Notes: generated from the sequence alone by a model not told the origin. DNA of 64,000 bases from JACNKV01 sp964422145 (GCA_964422145.1 CAYQZV010000002.1:62001-126000); one strand, 5' to 3'. Positions 53,708 to 63,699 are shown, counted from the stretch's first letter. Numbers and translations: made by a program.

Positions 53708-55831
53708 ATGTCTAAACTGGCAGAAATCAATCGGATAACCATCTTCTTCCATTCGTTGTGGATCACACTTGGAGCGGGAGTTCTTCTTTTAATTTATCTG
53801 ATTGTTCTTGCTCAGGATCTGCCGTCCCTTGAACAGCTTGAGAATTATGATCCTGATCTTGTCTCTCGTATTTATTCCAGGGATGGAGAAGTCCTGCACG
53901 AATTATTTCTACAGAAACGGGTTTTTGTAGAGCTGGACAGTATCCCTGATCATATGAAACACGCTGTTATCGCGTCGGAAGACCGGCGGTTCTACGATCA
54001 CTGGGGGTTGTCTCTGCGAAGTGTTGCCCGTGCCATTGTCATCAACGTTCTCTCTCTCAGTTACCGTCAGGGATTCAGTACACTCACTCAGCAGCTGGCT
54101 CGGAATTTGTACAAATCAATCGGGTTTGAAGACAGTATCACGCGGAAGATTAAAGAGGTGATCACGGCGATCCAAATTGAACGGACGTATACCAAAGATG
54201 AGATTCTTGAAATGTACATTAATACCGTTCATTTCGGACATGGGACTTACGGTGTTCAGGCAGCCGCTAAGCGGTTCTTCGGAAAAGATATCAGTCAGAT
54301 CACACCGGATGAGGCGGCATTACTTGTTGGTGTTCTTCCTTCACCGGCACATTATTCACCCATTCGTCATAAGGAAAAAGCGACCACTCGTAGAAATATC
54401 GTTCTGCGCTTAATGCGCGATCAGCATTATCTCTCCCAAGATGACTATGCGGAGTATCGAAGCCGAAGTTTAGACAGCGTTCTAGAAGAACCGCTATCGG
54501 GGAAAGCTCCCTACTTTACCGAATACGTCCGTCGGTTTCTGGAAAAAGAAGATGAAACCCTTGATATCAACATCTATCGTGACGGACTCAAAATCTATAC
54601 CACACTCGATTCCCGACTTCAATCCATTGCAGAAGAGATGCTCTTGCGTTCGGTAGACAAAAACCAAGATGCCTTCAACCAACGGGTTTTTAACGATGAG
54701 GACGAGTTCTCCCGACTGGGATACTTTGGGATATTCCCTGAGGATACGGTGAAAATGATGATGGAAGGTGAATTACCGCTTTATAAAGATCTCCGGAAAC
54801 AGCTTCTTGTCCAAGCAGCCTTTGTTGCCATTGATCCATCCACCGGGCAAATCCTTGCCATGGTCGGCGGCCGTCCTGACTACCACGATCAGTATAACCG
54901 TGTAACTCAAGGTGCGCGTCAACCCGGATCCGTTTTCAAGCCCTTCGTTTATACCGCAGTCATCGATAATGGCTATCCTGTCACAAAACAATTACTGAAC
55001 CAGCCTGTTGTTTTGAATGTGCAGAATGCAACCGGAGAATGGGTGAAATGGATGCCGCGCAATTATGATGAAAGCACCGGTGGATTAACCACCTTGAGAG
55101 AAGGACTGAGACGTTCGCTGAATCTGATCTCCGTGAGAATGATCCAGGAATTAGTCCCTGCGCTGGAAGTGAAAAAAACCTCGAACCGACTCGGAATTAC
55201 GACGGATGTCCGTGCGGTGGACGCTATCGCTCTCGGAACATCAGAGGTTTATCCGCTTGAAATCACGGCTGCCTACGCGACGTTTGCCAACAAAGGGGTG
55301 TACTCTAAACCGTATGCTATCACCAAGATTGAAGATCGTTTCGGGAATACAATCCGGGAATATTATCCTGAGCAGGAAGAAGTGCTGAGTCAAGAAACCG
55401 CTTACTTAATGACCAATTTATTGCAAACAGTTGTAGATCGCGGGACCGGGGGGAGTGCCCGTTGGAAATACCTTTTCTATCATCCCGCGGCAGGGAAAAC
55501 CGGAACAACTCAAGGATTCAGCGATGCGTGGTTCGTCGGATTTTCGCCCTACTTAGCAGCAGGCGTTTGGTTTGGCGTTGATGATTATTCGATCAGCCTC
55601 GGGAAAGGTCAATCGGGGACGTATGCTGCATTACCGGCCTGGGCAAGATTCATGCGGGAAGCCCATAAAATCCAAGATCATCCGAAAAAAGATTTTGATG
55701 TACCCAAAGGAATCGTTTCGATGGATATCTGTTCCGTTTCAAAGAATATACCAACATCATCCTGCCCAACAGAGACAGAGATTTTTATCTCAGGAACCAG
55801 TCCGACGAAATCCTGCCCCCTACACAAATAG
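53708..55831 (+). CDS. Penicillin-binding protein 1A (bifunctional)
   Basis: The 707-residue class A PBP has one N-terminal membrane helix (~14-36), a GT51 glycosyltransferase domain with ASEDRRFYDHWG (Glu91) and FSTLTQQLARNLY, and a transpeptidase domain with SVFK (Ser408-Lys411), a RRSLNLISVRM SxN motif and AAGKTGTTQGFSDAWF. It builds and cross-links peptidoglycan in the periplasm. Its last 12 bases overlap the convergent HEAT protein gene. The C-terminus (CSVSKNIPTSSCP) holds three cysteines. Confidence 0.95.
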   Translation: MSKLAEINRITIFFHSLWITLGAGVLLLIYLIVLAQDLPSLEQLENYDPDLVSRIYSRDGEVLHELFLQKRVFVELDSIPDHMKHAVIASEDRRFYDHWGLSLRSVARAIVINVLSLSYRQGFSTLTQQLARNLYKSIGFEDSITRKIKEVITAIQIERTYTKDEILEMYINTVHFGHGTYGVQAAAKRFFGKDISQITPDEAALLVGVLPSPAHYSPIRHKEKATTRRNIVLRLMRDQHYLSQDDYAEYRSRSLDSVLEEPLSGKAPYFTEYVRRFLEKEDETLDINIYRDGLKIYTTLDSRLQSIAEEMLLRSVDKNQDAFNQRVFNDEDEFSRLGYFGIFPEDTVKMMMEGELPLYKDLRKQLLVQAAFVAIDPSTGQILAMVGGRPDYHDQYNRVTQGARQPGSVFKPFVYTAVIDNGYPVTKQLLNQPVVLNVQNATGEWVKWMPRNYDESTGGLTTLREGLRRSLNLISVRMIQELVPALEVKKTSNRLGITTDVRAVDAIALGTSEVYPLEITAAYATFANKGVYSKPYAITKIEDRFGNTIREYYPEQEEVLSQETAYLMTNLLQTVVDRGTGGSARWKYLFYHPAAGKTGTTQGFSDAWFVGFSPYLAAGVWFGVDDYSISLGKGQSGTYAALPAWARFMREAHKIQDHPKKDFDVPKGIVSMDICSVSKNIPTSSCPTETEIFISGTSPTKSCPLHK

Positions 55832-56596
55832 TGTATCTAAAATTTCCTGTGCTTCTCGTCTGACTAAATAAGCCGGATCACGATCTCTGCTGTCTGCTAA
55901 CCCAAATACATTTTGCACGATGGTTCGTATTTCATTACGCTGAACATCATCGCTGAAATTAAAACGGATGAACTTTCCAAGACCTCTGATCGCCTTTGAT
56001 CGGATCACATGATTTGAATGCTGACATTTTCGGATAAAGGTTTCGAAAATCTTTTCTTTATCCTCATCTGAAATGTTGTTTGGATTCAAACTCTCACAGA
56101 CTTTACCCAATGCGCGAACTGCTGTGTCTTCTGTTTCTTTTTTCGGGCTTTTGATCGATTGCAAAATCACCGGCAAAGCAATTTGAATTTCAGGAGATTT
56201 GATTTTTCCAAATGCATACAATGCAAACGCAGTGTCAACGGAATCATGTTTTTCTGTAAACACTTCCAATAGCGGTTTGATTGCTGAAGGACCCATTAAC
56301 CCGCAAGTTTGAGCAAAGAGCAGCTCGGAACGAAGATCGGTATCGTGAATCTTTTCAATGATGAAGGGAATGATCTGCGGTCCCAAAGATGCTGTGGTTT
56401 TCTGAGCCAACTCCACAGCATACGCTAATTCTTTCCGATCAAACGTGTCGATATAAAACAGCGAAGTCAACGCATCAAAAATGATAGGGATTTCATTGGG
56501 ATCAACTCCATTTTGGACTGAGCCAGAAATCTCTTGAACGCCCTCAATAATAATTTTAGAGTCTGCTGATGATAATTTTTTCAATATCTTTTCCAT
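55820..56596 (-). CDS. HEAT-repeat protein
   Basis: The 258-residue protein consists of helical repeats of ~35-40 residues (e.g. FALYAFGKIKSPEIQIALPV, AVRALGKVCESLNPNN, IRSKAIRGLGKFIRF), consistent with a HEAT/armadillo scaffold. It has no signal peptide. It is encoded 12 bases after the pyrimidine-nucleoside phosphorylase gene but shows no link to it. A binding or regulatory role is likely; none is known. Confidence 0.75.
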   Translation of the reverse strand: MEKILKKLSSADSKIIIEGVQEISGSVQNGVDPNEIPIIFDALTSLFYIDTFDRKELAYAVELAQKTTASLGPQIIPFIIEKIHDTDLRSELLFAQTCGLMGPSAIKPLLEVFTEKHDSVDTAFALYAFGKIKSPEIQIALPVILQSIKSPKKETEDTAVRALGKVCESLNPNNISDEDKEKIFETFIRKCQHSNHVIRSKAIRGLGKFIRFNFSDDVQRNEIRTIVQNVFGLADSRDRDPAYLVRREAQEILDTLFV

Positions 56597-56608
56597 GTCC
56601 TCCTCCGA

Positions 56609-57898
56609 TTAGTTTAAAAAGAGTTGATGAACGGCAGGTCGATCAGCAATGTCTACAACGGATTTCAACATCTGTTTCCCGTTTTCCAAGGAAGTTGCAT
56701 CTGAACAAAATGCTCGAAAAATCGGTTCTCCTTTTTCTACGTGATCTCCGGTCTTTTTATAAAACTGAATCCCTGCACTTTGATCAATTTGATCCGACGC
56801 CTTCTTTCTTCCGCATCCTAATTCGACGGTTGCAAGTCCGATTTGATATGTATTTATGGATTGGATCACCCCAGTTTCCTCCGCATGGATCTCGACAGAG
56901 AATTGAGGTGAATGCAATTGACTATCCGTAAAACAGTTTGGATCACCATTCTGAGCTTCGACCATTTCTAGGAATTTATCCATGGCTTTCCCTGATCGGA
57001 TCAGTTCTTTCTGGACGTCGATTGATTCTTCTCGAGTTGATGTCATCCCGGATTGGATCAATAGTTTCGCTCCCAATTCATAGGTCAAATCCATCGTATC
57101 GGTGGGTCCTTCGTCTTGCAGACATTGCACAGATTCCATAACTTCACACCACAAGCCGGCATACTTGCCCAAAGGCTGATCCATGCTAGAATATACAACA
57201 TCAGTCATTACGCTAAAGTTTTCACCGATCTGTTTTAATCGGCTACCCAAGTCGTGTGCTTCTTGCAGCGTTTTCATGAATGCACCGTTTCCGACTTTAA
57301 CATCCAAAACCAATCCTCGAATGCCTTCAGCAATTTTCTTACTCATAATGGAACCGCAAATCAGGGGAATGGATTCAACCGTAGCGGTGACATCTCTGAG
57401 CGAATACATTTTACGGTCAGCTGGGCAAATATCTTTGGTTTGACCGATCATGGCAATACCGACTGATTCAGTCAGTCTTGCAAATTCATCAAGCGGGATA
57501 TCCACTTGAAATCCAGGGATCGTTTCCAGTTTATCAAGTGTCCCGCCGGTATGCCCTAAACTCCGCCCGCTGATCATCGGAATCGCTAAACCCGCCGAAG
57601 CCAGAAGCGGACCTAAAACAATCGATACTTTATCGCCGACGCCGCCCGTACTGTGTTTATCTGCCGGAAAGGTATCAAGATGGGAGAAATCCATTCGGCG
57701 ACCGGAATTCAGCATGATCTCTACAAAGTATGATATTTCTTCATCTCCCATCCCCTGAAAAAATATCGCCATTAATAATGCAGACATTTGATAGTCGGGA
57801 ATGGTTCCGCTGACATAATTGTTTAAAAAGGATTGCAGCTCTGTCTTGGATAATGTGTGACCTGCTCTTTTCTTTTTGATGATTTCTGTAGGGATCAT
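56609..57898 (-). CDS. Pyrimidine-nucleoside (thymidine) phosphorylase
   Basis: The 429-residue enzyme splits thymidine or uridine with phosphate. Conserved segments are DKHSTGGVGDKVSIVLGPLLAS split by SAGLAIPMISGRSLGHTGGT, LDKLETIPGF, and SIPLICGSIMSKKIAEG with KVGNGAFMKT. Lengths of DeoA and Pdp overlap, so substrate choice is left open. The C-terminal domain is retained (YKKTGDHVEKGEPIF). Confidence 0.92.
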   Translation of the reverse strand: MIPTEIIKKKRAGHTLSKTELQSFLNNYVSGTIPDYQMSALLMAIFFQGMGDEEISYFVEIMLNSGRRMDFSHLDTFPADKHSTGGVGDKVSIVLGPLLASAGLAIPMISGRSLGHTGGTLDKLETIPGFQVDIPLDEFARLTESVGIAMIGQTKDICPADRKMYSLRDVTATVESIPLICGSIMSKKIAEGIRGLVLDVKVGNGAFMKTLQEAHDLGSRLKQIGENFSVMTDVVYSSMDQPLGKYAGLWCEVMESVQCLQDEGPTDTMDLTYELGAKLLIQSGMTSTREESIDVQKELIRSGKAMDKFLEMVEAQNGDPNCFTDSQLHSPQFSVEIHAEETGVIQSINTYQIGLATVELGCGRKKASDQIDQSAGIQFYKKTGDHVEKGEPIFRAFCSDATSLENGKQMLKSVVDIADRPAVHQLFLN

Positions 57899-58086
57899 GA
57901 TGCTGAATTGTTGTTATTTTATAATATGTAATGTAGGTAAAAATAAGCATCCGACTTAGTGTGTGAAAAGGTGAAAGTTTTAATCAATGATTTAAAGAAA
58001 TTTCAATCAATAAAAAAGATTTGAAGCTCCACAAATCCGTTTTAGATTTATAACGGTATCACGATAAATGAAAGGATAAAATCACA

Positions 58087-58692
58087 TTGAAAGTATGCGA
58101 TTGCACGATGCCGAGTTTACACGCTCACACAGATGATCTTCGGCTTTTTGATTCCTTGCCGACCAAACATGTTATTCGGACGATGATCTTAGAACATGCT
58201 CGTATTTACGCGTTTCTCGAGGAGTTGGGTGATTTGGCGAAAGAAATTAAACCGATGACTTCTTTAGCTGACAACCCTCAAGTTTCTGAAAAATTCCGCT
58301 ATCTCGTTGATCATTTGTTACGATCAGAACGGCACCATATCCGTGAAGAAAATGTGATTATCAGACGACTTTACCGACTCAAAGTCTTTGCACCGGGGAA
58401 TGAAATCCGCGCCCAGCATGACTCCCTCAGGGTGAAAAAAAGAAAACTGGAAAACCTTCTATACGGTATTCATACGATGGACTTTTTATCGTTTAAAAAA
58501 AGTGCCTTGCGAGCCATGAAAAAAATACAAAAGGGATTAAAAGAACATATCATGCTCGAAGACACCGTGTTGTTCCCGACAGCGCTTGAACATATCCCTG
58601 CAGACGAATGGAAACAAATGAAGAAAGAATGTGATGCAATCGGATACTGCTGTTTTACACCCAAAACAGATACCGTATTTCAGAAAAAATAG
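58087..58692 (+). CDS. Hemerythrin-like (HHE) iron-binding protein
   Basis: The 201-residue helical protein carries hemerythrin-type ligands spaced as expected: His37 (LEHARI), His84 and Glu88 (HHIREEN), His111 (RAQHDSL), His154 and Glu158 (KEHIMLEDTVLFP). This implies a di-iron site for O2, NO or redox sensing. It has no DUF438 or PAS partner. The start is TTG 58087, preceded by AAAGGA; ATG 58108 is an alternative without a ribosome site. It lies ~100 bases upstream of the membrane gene at 58795. Confidence 0.75.
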   Translation: MKVCDCTMPSLHAHTDDLRLFDSLPTKHVIRTMILEHARIYAFLEELGDLAKEIKPMTSLADNPQVSEKFRYLVDHLLRSERHHIREENVIIRRLYRLKVFAPGNEIRAQHDSLRVKKRKLENLLYGIHTMDFLSFKKSALRAMKKIQKGLKEHIMLEDTVLFPTALEHIPADEWKQMKKECDAIGYCCFTPKTDTVFQKK

Positions 58693-58794
58693 TTTGTACT
58701 CCTTATTGTATTCAATGTAATCTTAATAATATGATCTCATATTAAAGCAGATTATATTATCAAACGTATCGAGAATAATCTCGAATTTCACACG

Positions 58795-59361
58795 ATGAAT
58801 AAATCACTCACCTATATCGCTGTATTCGGAACGCTGTGGGGCTTAATGGAAGCCACACTCGGGTCTTTACTGCATTTAATGAAAATCCCATTTTCAGGTT
58901 CGATCTTATCCGCAACAGGGATGATCATTATTCTCATCGCACGAACCATCCATCCGCAAAAAGGCAGCACGTTAATGATGGCCATCGTAGCTGGGGTGAT
59001 CAAGGTCATGAGTCTCTCAACCGTAAAACTCGGACCCTTTATCGGGATAATGTTTGAAGGCTTTTTGCTAGAGATAATCTTAACGATCTTTTCGACCAAT
59101 ATGTTGGGATTTCTTGTTTCAGGGGTTGCCGTTTCATTAGCACCACTTATTCAAACACTTGCAGTTAAAACCATTTTATTCGGTGCGGATTTTATCCCTG
59201 TAATACTCAGTATGGCAGAGGGATTTTCAAATCAATTCGGTTTCGGTGCTGGTTATTGGGTATTGGGTTTATACATCGCTGTTCATTTTTTGTTTGGACT
59301 GGGCGGAGCAGGTTTTGCATGGTTTATTCAATCAAAATTGCAGGTAACGAATGATCGCTAA
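58795..59361 (+). CDS. ECF S-component-like membrane protein
   Basis: The 188-residue hydrophobic protein has about six membrane segments, starting YIAVFGTLWGLMEATLGSLLH and including GMIIILIARTIHP and GPFIGIMFEGFLLEIIL. It resembles ECF S components in size and pattern, but a vitamin specificity cannot be given. Its last 11 bases overlap the next gene (ATGATCGCTAA), so the two proteins probably form a complex. Confidence 0.6.
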   Translation: MNKSLTYIAVFGTLWGLMEATLGSLLHLMKIPFSGSILSATGMIIILIARTIHPQKGSTLMMAIVAGVIKVMSLSTVKLGPFIGIMFEGFLLEIILTIFSTNMLGFLVSGVAVSLAPLIQTLAVKTILFGADFIPVILSMAEGFSNQFGFGAGYWVLGLYIAVHFLFGLGGAGFAWFIQSKLQVTNDR

Positions 59362-60469
59362 ATCCATCACTGCGTCATCTCGTTTTTGGTGTGCTGTACT
59401 GATATTTCTCAGTTTATTTTTTTTAAAAACGTCTCCGATTTATGTGATGATTTTCATTTTAACCGTATCTCTGTTATTTGATCGTGACACACTCCGTCCG
59501 CTGAAATTTGTTTCATTTTGGATTATCATCGCACTTTTAGTCATTCTTGTTCCACTTTTTACCGGTGTGCCGGATTCATCTCTGTGGATATTCAAATACA
59601 GCAGTAAACAGTTGATCAGCATGGTCATGATGTCATTACGCGGGATTGCCGTGTTTCTGTTGTTTCAAGTGATGACCGTCAATCTGAACAGTAGTAAAGT
59701 ATCTTTTGTTTTTACCAAACTCGGAATCAAACATTTTCATACATTATATGAAATGTCAAACCAAACGATACCGCAGATTCGTACGATTTTATCTGCAAGA
59801 ACAACAGACTTCAGCGTTCATTGGAAACAAAAACGAACATTACACCATATCATGGATTTGATCGTTCATATTTTAAATGATGTTATTCAGCTCATTGAAT
59901 TAATGAACGATCATCCTTCAACGCATCGTCGTATGAAACAATCACAGTTGCTCGATCAACTCCGGGAAAGAACAGCTCCTTCATTAACCGTGCTAATCGG
60001 AGGTTCGGGTTCCGGAAAATCTCAATGGTTATCTCAACTCGTTGATGAAATTAACAATATAGGTCAAACGGTAGACGGCGTGATCTCTGAAAAAATTATT
60101 CTTGAGCCTGACCATTGGTATCACACTCTAAGGCGGATTGCAACAAACGAATCAAAACAATTGAATACGATGAACGATATGGATACTCCGATCCAAGTCG
60201 GTAAATTTTTCTTTTATCCTGATGTCATTGAATGGGGATGCGGTCAAATCACCCAATCGGTCGATTCTGATTATTTGATCATCGATGAGGTGGGGCTTTT
60301 AGAATTTAACGGTGAGGGCTTTTTACCGGCGCTAAAAAAAATAGGAACAGAATTTAAAGGTCATTTGATCATTACGTTGAGATCGCGATTAGTAAATCAA
60401 ATTGAGCCTTTCTTAAAAAATCAGTTACTATCCATTTCCGATTGGGAAAAAACCGTGATCAATCTATAA
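59351..60469 (+). CDS. EcfT/CbiQ-like membrane domain fused to THEP1-type NTPase
   Basis: The 372-residue protein has four or five membrane helices in residues ~10-110, then a coupling-helix region (MSLRGIAVFLLFQVMT, TIPQIRTILSAR), as in EcfT/CbiQ. From ~210 a P-loop NTPase follows: Walker A VLIGGSGSGKSQ at 214-225, VDGVISEKI at ~241-249, and Walker B DYLIIDEVGLLEF at 307-319, then HLIITLRSRLVNQI. The VDGVISEK and DEVG-L-EF patterns are those of THEP1 nucleoside triphosphatases, not of ABC ATPases. No EcfA gene is present. It converges with rpiB, overlapping by 6 bases. Function unknown; nucleotide or vitamin handling is possible. Confidence 0.65.
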   Translation: MIAKSITASSRFWCAVLIFLSLFFLKTSPIYVMIFILTVSLLFDRDTLRPLKFVSFWIIIALLVILVPLFTGVPDSSLWIFKYSSKQLISMVMMSLRGIAVFLLFQVMTVNLNSSKVSFVFTKLGIKHFHTLYEMSNQTIPQIRTILSARTTDFSVHWKQKRTLHHIMDLIVHILNDVIQLIELMNDHPSTHRRMKQSQLLDQLRERTAPSLTVLIGGSGSGKSQWLSQLVDEINNIGQTVDGVISEKIILEPDHWYHTLRRIATNESKQLNTMNDMDTPIQVGKFFFYPDVIEWGCGQITQSVDSDYLIIDEVGLLEFNGEGFLPALKKIGTEFKGHLIITLRSRLVNQIEPFLKNQLLSISDWEKTVINL

Positions 60470-60901
60470 ATCCAGCTTCTTAATCCGTCTTTCGTGGCGG
60501 TCGCCTTCAAACGGGATCTTCAGCCACATATCAATCATTTCTATGACTTTTCCCGGCGAGATGAATCTTGCGCCAAAAGATAAAACATTTGCACCATTAT
60601 GCTGCCGTGAGAGTTTCACAATTTCCTCCGGGCCATCATAAAATACGGCTGCCCGTACACCTTTTACACGATTGGCTGCCATTGCTTCGCCCTGCCCTGA
60701 TCCGCCGAAGATAAATCCACGGTTATCAGGATTTCCTGCTACTGCATGTGCCGCAGGAAGAATAAAATCAGGGTAATCATCTTCTCGGTCATAGGAATAT
60801 GCACCGAAATCCTGAATTTCATATCCTTCTTTTTCTAAATGTTCTTTGACGGTTTCTTTTAAATGAAAGCCCGCATGATCGGTTGCTAAAACTATTTTCA
60901 T
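60464..60901 (-). CDS. rpiB: Ribose-5-phosphate isomerase B
   Basis: The 145-residue enzyme interconverts ribose 5-phosphate and ribulose 5-phosphate. ATDHAGFHLKETV and DYPDFILPAAHAV are typical. The active-site loop is GFIFGGSGQGEAMAANRVKG, with Ser68 and Glu72 and no Cys, as in the Mycobacterium type, where Glu is the base. It follows the transketolase gene by 5 bases. Confidence 0.93.
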   Translation of the reverse strand: MKIVLATDHAGFHLKETVKEHLEKEGYEIQDFGAYSYDREDDYPDFILPAAHAVAGNPDNRGFIFGGSGQGEAMAANRVKGVRAAVFYDGPEEIVKLSRQHNGANVLSFGARFISPGKVIEMIDMWLKIPFEGDRHERRIKKLDL

Positions 60902-60906
60902 TCTGA

Positions 60907-62931
60907 TTACCTTAAGTTTGAAATGTGTTGACGGATTTTTGCTTCAACCTGCTCAACGGTGAATCCAAATTCTTTTGCAAGATCGCCGGCTGGAGCCGAT
61001 GCACCGAATCGATCCAGTCCGATATTGACCCCGTTCGGACCGGTATATTTTTCCCATCCGCGTGTAATCCCTGCTTCGATGGAAACAGCAAGACAGCCCC
61101 TCATCGGAATTAATGCCTTCCGATATTCTTTGGATTGAGCATCAAACAATTCCATCGACGGCATACTAACCACTCGAACTTGTTTATCGGTCATGTTTGA
61201 AGCCACTTCCATGGCAAGAGCCACTTCCGATCCGGTGGCAATTAAAATGATCTCCGGTCTGTCATCGCAGTCCAAAACCGAATATGCTCCTTTGCGGACT
61301 CCGGCTTCAATATTTTCTAACGACAACGGCAGAACAGGAAGACTTTGACGACTCAGCATCAATGCGGTCGGAACTGATTTAGACTCTACTGCAATTTTAA
61401 AACACGCGGCGGTTTCTTTTGCATCTGCCGGGCGGAATGTATACAGGTTCGGGATAGCCCTCAATGCCATCAAATGCTCGACCGGCTGATGGGTCGGACC
61501 GTCTTCCCCGACATAAAATGAATCATGGGTGAATTCATAGATCACCGGTAATTTTTGGAGTGCGCTTAATCGAACGGCCGGGCGGACATAATCTGAAAAG
61601 ACGGCAAAGGTTCCGCCAAACGGGATCATTCCGCCGTGAAGTGCCATCCCATTCATAATTGCGCCCATCGGAAATTCACGAACGCCAAACGCAAGATTAC
61701 GGCCTTTACGGTCATCTCGGTTAAAATCACCCCATGTTTTCGCAAACCCGCCTGTATGATTTGACGGTTCCAAATCAGCAGATCCGCCAACAAGGTGCGG
61801 GAGTTGTTCCGCTAATTTTTCCAACACGATCCCGAAGGTTTTTCGTGTTGCTAACGGTGTTTGCTCATCAAACTCGGGTAAGGTTAAATCACCCGGAATT
61901 CCTTCCATCACGGATGCCCATCGCTGCTTGAAATCAATATCCGTTTTTGCCCATTCTAATTGGGTCTTCCACTTGGATATGTTTTCCTGAAGATTTTCAA
62001 ACCGAGCTCGGAAATATGCTTTCGCTTCCTCCGGGAGATAAAACGATTCGGGCGCTAATCCTAATTTCTCTTTTGTCGCATCAATTTCATCTTGGGGCAG
62101 GGGTGAGCCGTGTGTGTTGTGATCCCCTTCCATTCCAGCTGATCCGAATGCCATGGTGGTTCGTCCAATGATGATACTCGGACGATCGATGACCTGTGCC
62201 TTCTGGATGGCATCTCGAATAGTCTCATGATCATGTCCGTCAATGTCCTGAACATGCCAGCCGAATCCTTCAAACACCGTTGCATAGTTTGTTGAATCCG
62301 AACGGTTTGTATGTCCGGAGATTTGTTTTTCATTGGCATCATAATATAAAATCAGCCGTGACAATCCCAAATGACCTGCAATGGCAGCAGCGCCGAGTGC
62401 GATAGGCTCCTGCAAGTCACCATCACCGGCAAGGACGTAAGTGAAGTGATCCACAAAATTGCTTTCTTCCCCGAGAAACTCCATTTGATGCCGCAACATT
62501 GATTCGGCTAAGGCCATTCCGACGGCCATTCCGACACCTTGCCCTAACGGACCGGTCGTCGCTTCCACTCCGGGGAATTCGACTTCCGGATGTCCCGGAG
62601 TTTTACTGTGTAATTGGCGGAAGTTTTTCAGATCGTTAATGGTCAGCCATCCGTTGAGGGTCAGCAGCGAGTAGAGAAGCATGGATTCATGTCCTGCTGA
62701 AAGCACGAAACGATCCCGGTCAAACCAATTTGGGTCATCCGGATCAAAATTCAGGAATTCTGTAAATAAAATTGTGGCAAAATCAGCAGAACTCATCGCA
62801 CCTCCGGTATGACCGGAGTTGGCATTACGGACGCCGTCCATGACCAATCCTTTGATCACATTGACCAAAAACAGATCCTTATCTTCCTTGGACCATAAAT
62901 CGAATTCTGAAAGATCGTTATAGCTTCTCAT
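60907..62931 (-). CDS. tkt: Transketolase
   Basis: The 674-residue thiamine-diphosphate enzyme shows NANSGHTGGAMSSADF, TGPLGQGVGMAVGMALAES, LAGDGDLQEPIALGAAAIAG and the pyrimidine-domain FAVFSDYVRPAVR and DSFYVGEDGPTHQPVEHL. It moves two-carbon units between sugars of the pentose phosphate pathway. It sits between rpe and rpiB in one operon, giving the non-oxidative arm except transaldolase. Length is typical. Confidence 0.96.
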   Translation of the reverse strand: MRSYNDLSEFDLWSKEDKDLFLVNVIKGLVMDGVRNANSGHTGGAMSSADFATILFTEFLNFDPDDPNWFDRDRFVLSAGHESMLLYSLLTLNGWLTINDLKNFRQLHSKTPGHPEVEFPGVEATTGPLGQGVGMAVGMALAESMLRHQMEFLGEESNFVDHFTYVLAGDGDLQEPIALGAAAIAGHLGLSRLILYYDANEKQISGHTNRSDSTNYATVFEGFGWHVQDIDGHDHETIRDAIQKAQVIDRPSIIIGRTTMAFGSAGMEGDHNTHGSPLPQDEIDATKEKLGLAPESFYLPEEAKAYFRARFENLQENISKWKTQLEWAKTDIDFKQRWASVMEGIPGDLTLPEFDEQTPLATRKTFGIVLEKLAEQLPHLVGGSADLEPSNHTGGFAKTWGDFNRDDRKGRNLAFGVREFPMGAIMNGMALHGGMIPFGGTFAVFSDYVRPAVRLSALQKLPVIYEFTHDSFYVGEDGPTHQPVEHLMALRAIPNLYTFRPADAKETAACFKIAVESKSVPTALMLSRQSLPVLPLSLENIEAGVRKGAYSVLDCDDRPEIILIATGSEVALAMEVASNMTDKQVRVVSMPSMELFDAQSKEYRKALIPMRGCLAVSIEAGITRGWEKYTGPNGVNIGLDRFGASAPAGDLAKEFGFTVEQVEAKIRQHISNLR

Positions 62932-62946
62932 AATTTAATAAAGGGG

Positions 62947-63618
62947 TTAATGGGTTATTTCTAAGAATTTCTGAATAGATTCAATTGGGTTTTCCGTTCC
63001 ATAGACAGCTGATCCGGCGACTAAAATATCTGCCCCGGCATCGGAGACTTCTTTGGCATTACTGAGTTTGATCCCGCCATCCACTTGTATCAGCACACGA
63101 TCTTGCAGACATAGCTCAACCAACCTCTGTTTAATCTGCATAACACGTTCTGTGGATCCGGTGAGATATCCCTGCCCTCCGAACCCGGGTTCAACACTCA
63201 TGATCAAAATCATATCCACTTTTTCCAAATACGGTTCAATCTCGTCGATAGGTGTTTTAGGTTTGATCGATATCCCTACTTGCTTCCCTGCGGCACGAAT
63301 CAGATCGATCACTTCATCCGGATTATCAGCCGCTTCTATATGAAAGGTGATCCCGTCTGCACCTGCGCGTGCAAAGGGTTCTACCAATTTTTCCGGATTA
63401 GTCACCATTAAATGAACGTCCAAAAATCGGTCAGTGTGTTGGCGAAGTGATCGAACAACCAAAGGACCGATCGTCAAATTGGGAACGAAATGATTATCCA
63501 TCACATCAATATGGATGTATTCTGCTCCGCCTTGCTCACATATTTTGACAGCAGAATACAGATCGGAAAAGTCAGCCGATAGAAGCGAGGGGGCGATAAT
63601 CGTCGTTTTATTGCTCAT
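62947..63618 (-). CDS. rpe: Ribulose-phosphate 3-epimerase
   Basis: The 223-residue TIM barrel has the motifs APSLLSADFSDLY, EYIHIDVMDNHFVPNLTIGP with metal-binding His and Asp, VHLMVTNPEKLVE, SVEPGFGGQGYL and QVDGGIKLSNA. It interconverts ribulose and xylulose 5-phosphate and is the first of the rpe-tkt-rpiB genes. Confidence 0.96.
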   Translation of the reverse strand: MSNKTTIIAPSLLSADFSDLYSAVKICEQGGAEYIHIDVMDNHFVPNLTIGPLVVRSLRQHTDRFLDVHLMVTNPEKLVEPFARAGADGITFHIEAADNPDEVIDLIRAAGKQVGISIKPKTPIDEIEPYLEKVDMILIMSVEPGFGGQGYLTGSTERVMQIKQRLVELCLQDRVLIQVDGGIKLSNAKEVSDAGADILVAGSAVYGTENPIESIQKFLEITH

Positions 63619-63699
63619 ATCCTGCTTAAAGTTTACTCAATCAAAATATATCATTGAAAGAGACTTTGATAACAAATCCCGTCTGTTTGGAGGTGTTCA

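Noticed and set aside
60464..60901. RpiB inactive because the usual Cys is missing
   Set aside because: The loop has Glu72 in the position used by the Mycobacterium-type enzyme, so it should be active.
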